From DAITPV01 sp050692555 (GTDB taxonomy: Bacteria; Actinomycetota; UBA4738; CALAEC01): DNA of 36,565 nucleotides. A program made the translations under genes and the position numbers. The notes under the pieces were generated by a model. That model was not told the origin of the DNA. It searched no databases and saw nothing but the letters and a program-made list of their open reading frames with translations. The DNA lies in assembly GCA_050692555.1 (NCBI GenBank), contig JBOGVS010000033.1, positions 1 through 36,565 on the forward strand. The letters run 5' to 3'. Below are positions 11,241 through 19,240 of the stretch, in pieces (the first letter of the stretch is position 1; every line of letters begins with the position of its first letter).

Positions 11241-13256
11241 GTGCCCGCCACGCCCAGGCGCCGCATCGCCCTGCTCCTGCCTGCCGCGGTCCTGTTCCTT
11301 GCGATCCTGACCTCGCCGGCGTCGGCCGCGATCTTCACCGTGACGGTCCCCGGCGACGGCGACGACGGCGTGTGCGATGGTCACTGCACGTTCCGGGAGG
11401 CGATCTCCGCGGCGAACGGAGCCGGCGGCCCGGACACCATCGTGGTTCCCGCAGGGACCTACACCCTGGGTATGGGCCCCGCCGATGAGGACCTGAACGC
11501 TGGCGGCGACCTGGACATCTCCGAGGAGGTCACCATCACCGGCGCCGGCGCCGGGTCGAGCATCCTCGATGCGGGGGGGATCGATCGAGGCCTCGAGGTG
11601 CTGGCGGGGGCCTCGGCCACGATCACCGGCCTTACGGTTCGAGGAGGGAGCACCACACTGGATGGCGGAGGGATCCGAACCCTCGGGCCGCTCACCCTCA
11701 GGGGCGTGGATCTTGTGGGGAATGAGGGCCTGTCCGGCGGTGGGATCGGGGTGGACACCGCCGCCGGCGTGCTCACCGCATCGGACGTGTCCGTACGCAA
11801 CAACACCGCGACGAGCGGTGGGGGCGGGATCAACCTGTTCGAGGGCGAAGCGACGCTGGAGGGGGTGACCCTTTCGGGGAACTCGGCCGCCATGGTCGGC
11901 GGAGGGATGCTGAACGAGTTGGGCATGGCCCTACTCACGAACGTCACCATCAGCGGCAACTCCGCGGACAACGACGGCGGGGGGCTGCGGACGATCCTCG
12001 GAAGCTCGTCGTTTCTGAACAACGTGACCATCACCGGGAATACCGCCGACGCGGTCCCCGGCGGCTTCCCCTCCGGCGGTGATGGAGGAGGCTTGATGGC
12101 CAACGACGGGGGCGCGATCGAGGTCGCGAACAGCATCATTGCCGGAAACACCGACCTTTCGGGGGAGGCGCCGGATTGCAGCCAGGCGGGCGCCCCGCCG
12201 TTCACCGGGCCGGGGATCATCACCTCCGCCGGCAACAACCTGGTGGGCGACGGATCGGGCTGTGACTTCACGCCGGCGTCCGGGGATCGGGTGGGCACCG
12301 GGGCCGCGCCGATCGATCCTCGGCTCGGGTCGCTGGCCGACAACGGCGGGCCCACCCAAACCCATGCCCTGTTGGAGGGCTCACCGGCGATCGATGCCGG
12401 CAGCCCCGCGTTGCCCGGGTCGGGCGGGAACGCCTGCGCCACCACCGACCAACGAGGCATCTCTCGGAGCTGCGACATCGGCGCCTACGAGCTGGTGTTC
12501 TGCGAGGGCGTCACCGTGAACCGGGTGGGGACGCCGGGAGCGGACACGCTCACGGGCACCGAGGGGGCCGACGGCTTCATCACCGGGGACGGAGCGGACG
12601 TGGTGGTGGGATTGGGGGGAGGAGACGCCTTCTGCCTGGAGGGAGGGGACGACGTGGCCACCGGCGGCCCCGGTGACGACATCATCGTCGGAGGTTCCGG
12701 GAACGACAGCATGGACGGCGGGGACGGGAACGATCAGCTGCTGGCCGGCGACGGGAACGACACCATCACCGGCGGGGCCGGAGCCGACAGGATCCTCGGG
12801 GGTCTCGAAAACGACATCATCGATGGCGGTGATGGGGACGATCACATCCTGGCAGGCGCGGGGAACGACCAGATCCTGGCCGGCCCGGGGAACGACACGG
12901 CCGAAGGAGCCGAAGGAGACGACGTGCTCTCCGGTGGCGCGGGCATCGACCAGTTGCTGGCCGGCCCGGGGAACGACACCGCTGAGGGAGGGGATGGGAA
13001 CGACCGGGTCCTGGCCGGCGACGGAGATGACGTTGCCAAGGGCGCGGGGGGCAATGATCTGCCTCGGGGCGAGCGGGGCAAGGACGTCCTGTCCGGGGGC
13101 GGTGGACGGGACAGGCTTCGAGGTCAGGCGGGCGACGACCGGCTCAGGGGAGGCAGAGGCAACGATCGCCTGCACGGCGGGGGAGGCAAGGACCGCTGCA
13201 ACGGCGGTCCCGGGAAGGACAGGGTCGTCTGCGAGACGGAGAAGAACGCTCCGTAG
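11241..13256 (+). CDS. Secreted beta-helix protein with C-terminal RTX-like repeats
   Basis: This is a predicted exported or surface protein of 671 residues. A signal peptide (basic start, hydrophobic core, cleavage after SPASA near residue 29) is followed by a CSLREA-type element, CDGHCTFREAISAAN. Right-handed beta-helix repeats follow, with rungs such as NVTISGNSADNDGGG and NVTITGNTADAV. From about 12530 the protein changes to glycine-aspartate nonapeptides of the GGxGxDxLx type, the calcium-binding beta-roll signature. The last units (GNDRLHGGGGKDRC) are richer in Arg and Lys than the earlier ones. No LPXTG or membrane anchor is seen. I chose GTG 11241 over ATG 11223 because the five codons between lie in the AT-rich promoter segment. 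It sits between polA and rpsA, which are usually close in this phylum. A binding or lyase function cannot be told. Confidence 0.85.
   Translation: MPATPRRRIALLLPAAVLFLAILTSPASAAIFTVTVPGDGDDGVCDGHCTFREAISAANGAGGPDTIVVPAGTYTLGMGPADEDLNAGGDLDISEEVTITGAGAGSSILDAGGIDRGLEVLAGASATITGLTVRGGSTTLDGGGIRTLGPLTLRGVDLVGNEGLSGGGIGVDTAAGVLTASDVSVRNNTATSGGGGINLFEGEATLEGVTLSGNSAAMVGGGMLNELGMALLTNVTISGNSADNDGGGLRTILGSSSFLNNVTITGNTADAVPGGFPSGGDGGGLMANDGGAIEVANSIIAGNTDLSGEAPDCSQAGAPPFTGPGIITSAGNNLVGDGSGCDFTPASGDRVGTGAAPIDPRLGSLADNGGPTQTHALLEGSPAIDAGSPALPGSGGNACATTDQRGISRSCDIGAYELVFCEGVTVNRVGTPGADTLTGTEGADGFITGDGADVVVGLGGGDAFCLEGGDDVATGGPGDDIIVGGSGNDSMDGGDGNDQLLAGDGNDTITGGAGADRILGGLENDIIDGGDGDDHILAGAGNDQILAGPGNDTAEGAEGDDVLSGGAGIDQLLAGPGNDTAEGGDGNDRVLAGDGDDVAKGAGGNDLPRGERGKDVLSGGGGRDRLRGQAGDDRLRGGRGNDRLHGGGGKDRCNGGPGKDRVVCETEKNAP
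12876..12979 (+). repeat. RTX-type repeat region with 81-bp periodic DNA repeat
   Basis: A 23-base segment beginning CTGGCCGGCCCGGGG is repeated exactly at 12876-12898 and 12957-12979. The 81-base offset equals 27 residues, or three nonapeptide RTX units. This suggests recent tandem duplication inside the repeat domain, which spans about 12530-13230. A short tandem GCCGAAGGA repeat lies between the copies. Confidence 0.8.
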
Positions 13257-13311
13257 AGCGACCACGCGCCCGTGATCCAGCGCTCAACAAGGCCAATCGT
13301 CCCGTGCGCCG

Positions 13312-13341
13312 TTGACGCTGGTCAGAAGGTTCCCCTAAGAT
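13312..13341 (+). promoter_or_regulatory. Promoter of rpsA
   Basis: TTGACG (13312-13317), an 18-base spacer and TAAGAT (13336-13341) form the best sigma70-type promoter in the window. Transcription would start near 13348. That leaves a leader of about 80 bases ending in AGGGGAGAGGAG. It would also exclude the in-frame GTG at 13346 as a start codon, because that codon would not be fully transcribed. Confidence 0.7.
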
Positions 13342-13426
13342 TGTTGTGCCCTGTCGGGCCCCCGCCGCATCTCCAACGGGCAGCACCGCGGCCCGCCGTG
13401 CGCGGAGGGAACGCAGGGGAGAGGAG

Positions 13427-14773
13427 CTGAGACAGATCGAGACACAGACGGAGAGCCCGGGAACGGTCGAACGAGACCTGACCCCGGAAGAGCTGCCCGC
13501 CGCTATCGAAGCATCGCTCAAGGACTTCAACGACGGAGACATCGTCACCGGAAAGGTCGTCCGCATCGACCGCGACGAAGTCCTCCTGGACATCGGTTAC
13601 AAGTCCGAAGGCGTGATCCCCGCCAAGGAGCTGTCGATCCGCCACGACGTCGATCCCGACGAGGAGGTCAAGATCGGCGACGAGCTCGAGGCCCTGGTGA
13701 TGCAGAAGGAGGACAAGGAGGGCCGCCTCCTCCTGTCCAAGAAGCGGGCCCAGTACGAGCGAGCGTGGGGGCGGATCGAGAAGATCATGGCCGAGGGGGG
13801 CACGATCAGGGGCCCGGTCATCGAGGTGGTCAAGGGCGGGCTGATCCTGGACATCGGCCTTCGAGGGTTCCTGCCGGCCTCACTGGTCGAGCTGCGCCGG
13901 GTGCGGGACCTGCACCCCTACGTCGGCCAGGAGCTCGAATGCAAGATCATCGAGCTCGACCGGAACCGGAACAACGTGGTCCTGTCCCGACGGGCGTTCC
14001 TGGAGGAGTCCCAGAGCGAGGGTCGGAAGAAGTTCCTCGAGTCGCTCCAGAAGGGTGAGCGCCGCAAGGGAACCGTCTCGTCGATCGTGAACTTCGGAGC
14101 GTTCGTGGACCTGGGCGGCGTCGACGGCCTGGTGCACGTGTCCGAGCTGTCTTGGCGACACGTAGAGCACCCCAGCGAGGTGGTCTCCACCGGCCAGGAG
14201 GTGGAGGTCGAGGTCCTGGACGTGGACATGGAGCGCGAACGTGTGTCGCTGTCGCTGAAGGCCACCCAGGCCGACCCCTGGAAGGAGTTCGAGACCCACA
14301 CGAAGCCCGGACAGGTGATCGAGGGCGAGGTCACCAAGATCGTGCCGTTCGGGGCGTTCGTGCGAGTGGCCGACGGGATCGAGGGCCTGGTGCACATCAG
14401 CAAGCTGTCGGAGCAGCACGTGGAGTCCGCCGACCGGGTGGTCCAGGTCGGCGAGCAGGTCCGGGTACGGGTCGAGGACGTGGACGTGGCCCGACGCCGG
14501 GTGTCCCTGTCGATGCGAGGGGTGGACGAGGCCGCGGTCACCCCCGAGGCGGAGATCGAGGCCGAGGCCGTGCCGGTGCCCATGTCCGAGAGCGGACCCC
14601 AGGCCGAGGCGCCTGTCGAGCCGGCCGCCGAGACCCCGGAGCCCGCACCACCACCACCCGAACCCGAGATCGAGCCGGAGCCGGCGGGGGCCGCGCCCGA
14701 GACCGAAGAGGACGAGGACGTCTCGCTCGAGTCCATCGTGGAGGACCTCAAGCGCCGCGAGGGCCGCAGCTAG
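13427..14773 (+). CDS. rpsA: 30S ribosomal protein S1
   Basis: S1 binds mRNA on the small ribosomal subunit. Four S1 OB-fold repeats are visible. The first begins at DFNDGDIVTGKVVRIDRDEV and the third contains GTVSSIVNFGAFVDLGGVDG. After them comes an acidic, proline-rich tail of about 85 residues ending in SLESIVEDLKRREG. Four repeats plus an acidic tail are usual in Actinomycetota. The start is unusual. The only canonical in-frame start is GTG 13346, but it falls at the predicted transcription start. Beginning there also adds an arginine-rich extension not usual for S1. CTG 13427 sits six bases after AGGGGA and gives an N-terminus of normal length (RQIETQTESPG...), 448 residues in all. The frame from 13346 cannot be excluded. 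Confidence 0.93.
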   Translation: MRQIETQTESPGTVERDLTPEELPAAIEASLKDFNDGDIVTGKVVRIDRDEVLLDIGYKSEGVIPAKELSIRHDVDPDEEVKIGDELEALVMQKEDKEGRLLLSKKRAQYERAWGRIEKIMAEGGTIRGPVIEVVKGGLILDIGLRGFLPASLVELRRVRDLHPYVGQELECKIIELDRNRNNVVLSRRAFLEESQSEGRKKFLESLQKGERRKGTVSSIVNFGAFVDLGGVDGLVHVSELSWRHVEHPSEVVSTGQEVEVEVLDVDMERERVSLSLKATQADPWKEFETHTKPGQVIEGEVTKIVPFGAFVRVADGIEGLVHISKLSEQHVESADRVVQVGEQVRVRVEDVDVARRRVSLSMRGVDEAAVTPEAEIEAEAVPVPMSESGPQAEAPVEPAAETPEPAPPPPEPEIEPEPAGAAPETEEDEDVSLESIVEDLKRREGRS

Positions 14774-14781
14774 CGAGAGAA

Positions 14782-15390
14782 ATGATCCTCGTCGGGCTGA
14801 CCGGCGGCCTGGGAACCGGAAAGTCCACCGTGGCCCGGATGCTCGCCGAGCGAGGAGCGGTGGTGGTCGACGCCGACGAGTTGGCCCGGCGGGCCCTGGA
14901 CCCGGGAACCCCGGCCTTCCAGCAGGTCCGCGACCTGTTCGGTGAGGCGGTCCTCACTCCCCAGGGCGACATCGACCGGACCGCACTGGCCCGTGTGGTG
15001 TTCGCTGACCAGGAGAAGCGACGGGCCCTGGAGTCGATCACCCACCCCGAGGTGTTCCGCCGGCTGATGGAGACGCTTGCCGCTCACCGAGAGACCGACG
15101 ACGTGGTGGTGTTCGACGCCCCCCTCATCGTGGAAACCGGGTTCCACCAGGCCTCCGACGTGGTCGTGGTGGTCACCGCGCCGCTGGAGCAACAGGTTGC
15201 CCGGGTGGCCAGAGACCGGGGAATGGATGAGGAGGAAGCCCGGGCCCGGATCGCCGTCCAGAGCTCACCGGAGGAGCGAGAGTCCGTGGCCCACGTGGTG
15301 ATCCGAAACGACGGAGACCTCCAGTCGCTCGAGAGGCAGGTCGCCAAGCTGTGGGAGGACCTCCGGAGCCGGGCGACCGGCCGCGGGTAG
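14782..15390 (+). CDS. coaE: Dephospho-CoA kinase
   Basis: This enzyme carries out the last step of coenzyme A synthesis, ATP-dependent phosphorylation of the ribose 3'-hydroxyl of dephospho-CoA. The P-loop GGLGTGKST lies at residues 8-16. It is followed by the family's DADELARRAL and ITHPEVFRR segments and the VFDAPLIVETG strand. The 202-residue length is typical of the single-domain form. The start at ATG 14782 lies eight bases after the rpsA stop, behind a GAGAGA purine stretch, so it is probably cotranscribed with rpsA. This is the usual actinobacterial neighbourhood. Confidence 0.96.
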   Translation: MILVGLTGGLGTGKSTVARMLAERGAVVVDADELARRALDPGTPAFQQVRDLFGEAVLTPQGDIDRTALARVVFADQEKRRALESITHPEVFRRLMETLAAHRETDDVVVFDAPLIVETGFHQASDVVVVVTAPLEQQVARVARDRGMDEEEARARIAVQSSPEERESVAHVVIRNDGDLQSLERQVAKLWEDLRSRATGRG

Positions 15391-15393
15391 GCT
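15388..15393 (+). promoter_or_regulatory. Candidate -10 element of the HAD gene
   Basis: TAGGCT lies eight bases before GTG 15402 and overlaps the coaE stop codon. It is the weakest member of the TANNNT-GTG series because the TAG of the stop codon supplies half of it. Confidence 0.35.
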
Positions 15394-15401
15394 GGGCGAT
15401 C

Positions 15402-16118
15402 GTGGACCTTCGAGCCGTCTTCTTCGACGCCGGCGAGACGCTGCTGTACCCGCATCCTTCCTTCGCCGAGGTGTTCACCGAGGTCCTCCGAGCGGAGGGC
15501 CATTCGCTGGACCCGGCCGTGGTGAACAGGGTGGTGTCGGCGTACTCCCAGCGGTTCACCGACTCCCTGCTGACCGGGGAGGGACGGCTGTGGTCCACCT
15601 CACCGGAGCGTTCCCGGAAGATGTGGCGCTTCGTATACGACCACTTCCTGACCGAGGTGGGGGTCCCCACGAACGAGCACGACCGCATCTTCGAGCGGCT
15701 GTACGCGCGGTTCACCGACCTGTCCACGTACCGCCTGCACCCCGACGCGGTGCCGGTCCTCGAGCGCCTCCGAAAGGCCGACCTGACGCTGGGCCTGATC
15801 TCGAACTTCGAGGCATGGCTGGAACGGCTGCTGGAGGCGCTGGAGGTGGGCCACTACTTCGACGTCACGGTGATCTCCGGGGTAGAGGGCGTCGAGAAGC
15901 CGGACCCTCGGATCTTCCGGATCGCCCTGGAACGGGCCGGCGTCGAGGCGGAGCATTCCGTGTACGTGGGAGATCACCCGGTGTTCGACGTCCAGGCCGC
16001 CAGCGAGGCGGGGATGGTGGCCGTCCTGGTGGACCGCCGGGGGCGGCACGCGGACGCGGACGCGATCCGCATCACGTCGCTGGAGGACCTCCCGGCGGCC
16101 GTGGGCCTGAACGCCTGA
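15402..16118 (+). CDS. HAD-superfamily hydrolase (subfamily IA, REG-2-like)
   Basis: This is a predicted phosphatase of the haloacid dehalogenase fold, 238 residues. Motif I is FFDAGETLL with nucleophile Asp9. The usual second aspartate is Gly11, as in the REG-2/HDHD3 group, so acid-base catalysis may be altered. Motif II is LGLISNFEAW, motif III the Lys of GVEKPDPRIF, and motif IV VYVGDHPVFDVQAA. A helical cap lies between motifs I and II. GTG 15402 is eleven bases after the coaE stop with no Shine-Dalgarno site. Substrate is unknown. A cofactor or nucleotide monophosphate is possible. Confidence 0.88.
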   Translation: MDLRAVFFDAGETLLYPHPSFAEVFTEVLRAEGHSLDPAVVNRVVSAYSQRFTDSLLTGEGRLWSTSPERSRKMWRFVYDHFLTEVGVPTNEHDRIFERLYARFTDLSTYRLHPDAVPVLERLRKADLTLGLISNFEAWLERLLEALEVGHYFDVTVISGVEGVEKPDPRIFRIALERAGVEAEHSVYVGDHPVFDVQAASEAGMVAVLVDRRGRHADADAIRITSLEDLPAAVGLNA

Positions 16119-16154
16119 GCCGGTTGCGCGACCACGGCCGTCGGCCGTTCAATG

Positions 16155-16254
16155 NNNNNNNNNNNNNNNNNNNNNNNNNNNNNNNNNNNNNNNNNNNNNN
16201 NNNNNNNNNNNNNNNNNNNNNNNNNNNNNNNNNNNNNNNNNNNNNNNNNNNNNN
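16155..16254. other. Assembly gap (100 N)
   Basis: A second 100-N scaffold join. It removes the start of the cupin gene. An ATG at 16152 just before the gap cannot be assigned to a gene, because the frame and length across the gap are unknown. Confidence 0.99.
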
Positions 16255-16767
16255 GACAGAGCGGTCGGCAACCTGGACGAGGTCCTCAACAACCTCGACT
16301 TGTTCCGGTCCGCTTCCGAGGAGCTCGTACAGCCGTGTCCCTCGGGGTTCCGACGGGTTCCCATCGCCATCGGCTCTGACTTCTACTTCTCCATCCAGGC
16401 CCTGGGCCCCGACCAGATCGCCTTCGCCCACACCCACCCGGACTCCGAAGAGTGGACCGTGGTCCTTCGAGGAGGTGGGGAAGCCACGATCCACGTGGCG
16501 GTCCCCGTCCGGCAGGGCGACATCCTGGGCCGGGCCGCGGCCCACCCGCACGGGTTCCGAGCCGGACCTGATGGGCTGTTCCTGCTGTCGATCCAGGTGC
16601 CCCGCCCGGGGGAGTCCTCCACCACGTGGGACGAGCCGGGGACCACCACCGAACCGATCGATTGCCAGGCGGGCGGCCGGTGCCGGCGGTGCCCCCGGTG
16701 CGGCGGCCACTCGGCCGGGATCCGCAGGGACCTGTACGAGTGCGAGAACTGCACCCTGGAGTTCTGA
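16255..16767 (+). CDS. Cupin-domain protein with C-terminal zinc ribbon (5' end in gap)
   Basis: The frame is open from the gap to the stop at 16767. A cupin barrel is supported by AHTHPDSEEWTVVLRG, which has the His-x-His-x(4)-Glu metal-binding pattern, and by a later GDILGRAAAHPHGF segment with the second-motif glycine and histidine. The last 30 residues form a compact cysteine module: CRRCPRCGG, 13 residues after the CPRC pair, then CENC, consistent with a rubredoxin-like zinc ribbon. No enzymatic name can be given. The combination suggests a metalloprotein acting on or sensing a small molecule. TTG 16300 is a possible start, but the coding frame continues upstream to the gap, so the gene is probably longer. 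It is followed by the DUF2203 gene after 12 bases. Confidence 0.75.
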   Translation, partial: DRAVGNLDEVLNNLDLFRSASEELVQPCPSGFRRVPIAIGSDFYFSIQALGPDQIAFAHTHPDSEEWTVVLRGGGEATIHVAVPVRQGDILGRAAAHPHGFRAGPDGLFLLSIQVPRPGESSTTWDEPGTTTEPIDCQAGGRCRRCPRCGGHSAGIRRDLYECENCTLEF

Positions 16768-16779
16768 GCGCCCCACTGA

Positions 16780-17160
16780 ATGGCCGAGCAACCGACCGAG
16801 CGGACCTACACGGTGGAAGAGGCCAACGCCGAGCTGGAGGATCTCCGCCGCTCCCTGGCCAGGATCCGGGAGGCTCGGCGAAGCATCCTTCGGACGGCCA
16901 CCAGCATCCGCGAGCGGGCCCCGGCCAACGGGGGTGGTGAGGAGGGCGCCGAGCACTGGGAGGCGGTCAGGACCCTCCGCCAGGAGGTCGAGAGCCTCTC
17001 GTCCCGGAGCATCATCCTCCGGGACGCGGACACCGGCCTGATCGATTTCCCCTCTCGACGGGAGGGCCGTCAGGTGTATCTGTGCTGGCGCCCCGATGAG
17101 GAGAAGGTCTCGCACTGGCACGATCTGGGCTCCGGCTTCGGAGGGCGCAAAGAGTTATAA
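16780..17160 (+). CDS. DUF2203 family protein
   Basis: This 126-residue cytoplasmic protein has two parts. The N-terminal half is a charged helical segment (YTVEEANAELEDLRRSLARI) that may form a coiled coil. The C-terminal half has the family's hallmark: GLIDFPSRREGRQVYLCW, then a WHDLGSGFGGRKEL end. Function is unknown. It lies 18 bases before uvrB and 12 bases after the cupin gene, so a shared transcript is plausible, though uvrB seems to have its own promoter overlapping the gap between them. ATG 16780 has no strong ribosome site. Confidence 0.88.
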   Translation: MAEQPTERTYTVEEANAELEDLRRSLARIREARRSILRTATSIRERAPANGGGEEGAEHWEAVRTLRQEVESLSSRSIILRDADTGLIDFPSRREGRQVYLCWRPDEEKVSHWHDLGSGFGGRKEL

Positions 17161-17166
17161 GCGTCC

Positions 17167-17172
17167 TACACT
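17167..17172 (+). promoter_or_regulatory. Candidate -10 element of leaderless uvrB
   Basis: TACACT is followed by six bases and GTG 17179. No Shine-Dalgarno sequence fits between, and no -35 match is obvious. No SOS box of the palindromic GAAC-GTTC type was noticed here. Confidence 0.55.
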
Positions 17173-17178
17173 GGACGG

Positions 17179-19194
17179 GTGCCGCCGTTCCGCGTGGTCT
17201 CCGAATTCGATGCCGCCGGTGACCAGCCCGCGGCCGTCGACCGGCTGGCCGAGGGCGTCCTGGCCGGCGATGACCGCCTGACCCTGTTGGGCATCACCGG
17301 CTCGGGCAAGACCTTCACCGTGGCCAAGATGATCGAGAAGGCCCAGCGGCCGACCCTGGTGATCTCCCCGAACAAGTCCCTGGCCGCCCAGCTGGCCAAC
17401 GAGTTCCGGGAGTTCTTCCCGGAGAACGCGGTCGAGTACTTCGTCTCCTATTACGACTACTACCAGCCGGAGGCCTACGTCCCCCAGTCCGACCTGTACA
17501 TCGAGAAGGACGCCACGGTGAACGACGAGATCGAGCGGCTCCGTCACTCCGCCACCGCGGCGCTGCTCACCCGCAAGGACGTGGTCATCGTGGCCAGCGT
17601 GTCCTGCATCTACGGCCTGGGCACCCCGGAGGAGTACATGGGCCAGGTCCTCCGGGTGATCAAGGGCGTCCCGATCGACCGTGACTTCGCCATCAAGCGG
17701 CTGGTGGAGATCCAGTACCACCGGACCGACCAGACCGTGGCCCGGGGCCGGTTCCGGGTCCGGGGGGACACCATCGAGGTCCACCCGGCGTACGAGGAGA
17801 CGGTGATCCGGGTGGAGCTGTGGGGCGACGAGGTCGAGAAGATCATCCGCCTTGACCCCATCACCGGCGAGGTGATCGGAGAGCTCCAGGAGGCCTGGAT
17901 CTATCCGGCCACCCACTACGTGGCCTCGCACGACCGGATGAAGCGGGCCATCGCCGACATCGAGACCGAGCTGGCCGACCGGCTCCAGCTTCTGGAGTCC
18001 CAGAACAAGCTCCTGGAGGCCCAGCGGCTCCGGATGCGGACGAACCACGACCTGGAGATGCTCCGGGAGCTGGGGTTCTGCTCGGGTATCGAGAACTACT
18101 CCCGGCACATCGACGGCCGGGGGCCCGGAGAACCACCCTACACGCTGCTGGATTACTTCCCGGAGGACTGGCTGTGCGTGATCGACGAGTCCCACGTCAC
18201 CGTGCCCCAGATCCACGGGATGTACGAGGGCGACATGACCAGGAAACGGACCCTGGTGGAGTATGGGTTCCGTCTTCCCAGCGCGGCCGACAACCGGCCG
18301 CTGAAGTTCGAGGAGTTCGTCAACCGGGTCGGACAGGTGGTGTTCATGTCCGCCACGCCCGGGCCGTACGAGCTCCAGGTGTCGAAGCGAGTGGTGGAGC
18401 AGATCGTCCGCCCCACCGGGCTGGTGGATCCGGAGGTGGAGGTTCGCCCCACCCGGGGCCAGGTCGACGACCTGATCGAGGAGATCCGCGGGCGCACCGA
18501 GGCGGACCAGCGGGTCCTGGTCACCACCCTCACCAAGAAGATGGCCGAGGACCTCACCGACTACCTGATCGAGATGGGGCTCCGGGTCCGGTACCTGCAT
18601 TCGGAGGTGGACACCATCCAGCGGATCGAGATCCTTCGGGACCTCCGGCTAGGGGAGTTCGACGTGCTGGTGGGGATCAACCTCCTCCGTGAGGGGCTCG
18701 ACCTCCCGGAGGTCTCCCTGGTGGCCATCCTCGATGCCGACAAGGAGGGGTTTCTCCGGAGCGAGACGTCGCTGATCCAGACCATCGGCCGTGCCGCCCG
18801 GAACGTCGACGGCAAGGTGCTGATGTACGCCGACGAGGTCACCGACTCGATGCGCAAGGCCATCTCCGAGACGCAACGACGCCGGAAGATCCAGATCGAC
18901 TACAACCGGGAGGCGGGGATCGACCCCCAGACCATCCGGAAGAAGGTCTCCGACATCCTGCTGACGATCCAAGCCGAGGGCCACGGGGCTCCCAAGCCGG
19001 AGCGCCGGAGACGGGGGCGGCGGGAGCACCCCGAGCTGCCTCGGGAGGAGCTCGGGCGGCTGATCCGCACCCTGAAAGAGGAGATGCACGAGGCCGCCAA
19101 GGATCTCCGGTTCGAGTACGCCGCCCGGCTCCGGGACGAGGTCCGCGACCTCCGGAAGGAGCTCCAGGCCCTCCGGGAGGCCGGCGTCGGCTGA
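17179..19194 (+). CDS. uvrB: Excinuclease ABC subunit B
   Basis: UvrB is the damage-verification helicase of nucleotide excision repair. It is loaded by UvrA and recruits UvrC. Walker A is GITGSGKT (residues 38-45). The DNA-clamping beta-hairpin lies in the YYDYYQPEAYVPQSD region (91-105). Walker B is DESH (336-339), and helicase motif VI is QTIGRAARN (534-542). The C-terminal UVR motif, which contacts UvrC, runs from about 627 to 662. The length, 671 residues, is normal and all motifs are intact. GTG 17179 is the only sensible start. Confidence 0.98.
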   Translation: MPPFRVVSEFDAAGDQPAAVDRLAEGVLAGDDRLTLLGITGSGKTFTVAKMIEKAQRPTLVISPNKSLAAQLANEFREFFPENAVEYFVSYYDYYQPEAYVPQSDLYIEKDATVNDEIERLRHSATAALLTRKDVVIVASVSCIYGLGTPEEYMGQVLRVIKGVPIDRDFAIKRLVEIQYHRTDQTVARGRFRVRGDTIEVHPAYEETVIRVELWGDEVEKIIRLDPITGEVIGELQEAWIYPATHYVASHDRMKRAIADIETELADRLQLLESQNKLLEAQRLRMRTNHDLEMLRELGFCSGIENYSRHIDGRGPGEPPYTLLDYFPEDWLCVIDESHVTVPQIHGMYEGDMTRKRTLVEYGFRLPSAADNRPLKFEEFVNRVGQVVFMSATPGPYELQVSKRVVEQIVRPTGLVDPEVEVRPTRGQVDDLIEEIRGRTEADQRVLVTTLTKKMAEDLTDYLIEMGLRVRYLHSEVDTIQRIEILRDLRLGEFDVLVGINLLREGLDLPEVSLVAILDADKEGFLRSETSLIQTIGRAARNVDGKVLMYADEVTDSMRKAISETQRRRKIQIDYNREAGIDPQTIRKKVSDILLTIQAEGHGAPKPERRRRGRREHPELPREELGRLIRTLKEEMHEAAKDLRFEYAARLRDEVRDLRKELQALREAGVG

Positions 19195-19240
19195 CGGCGG
19201 AAACCGGTCGCTTCGAGACCGCCTCCGGGTCCAGGGGAAG

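Noticed and set aside
12530..13230. Regular repeats considered as a CRISPR array or satellite
   Set aside because: The repeats are in frame, vary in sequence, have a nine-residue period and encode RTX-type GGxGxD units. There are no unique spacers of constant length.
16134..16148. ACGGCC-GTC-GGCCGT hairpin after the HAD gene
   Set aside because: Six-pair stem with only a short TTC after it, close to a contig end. It could be a weak terminator but the evidence is too thin.
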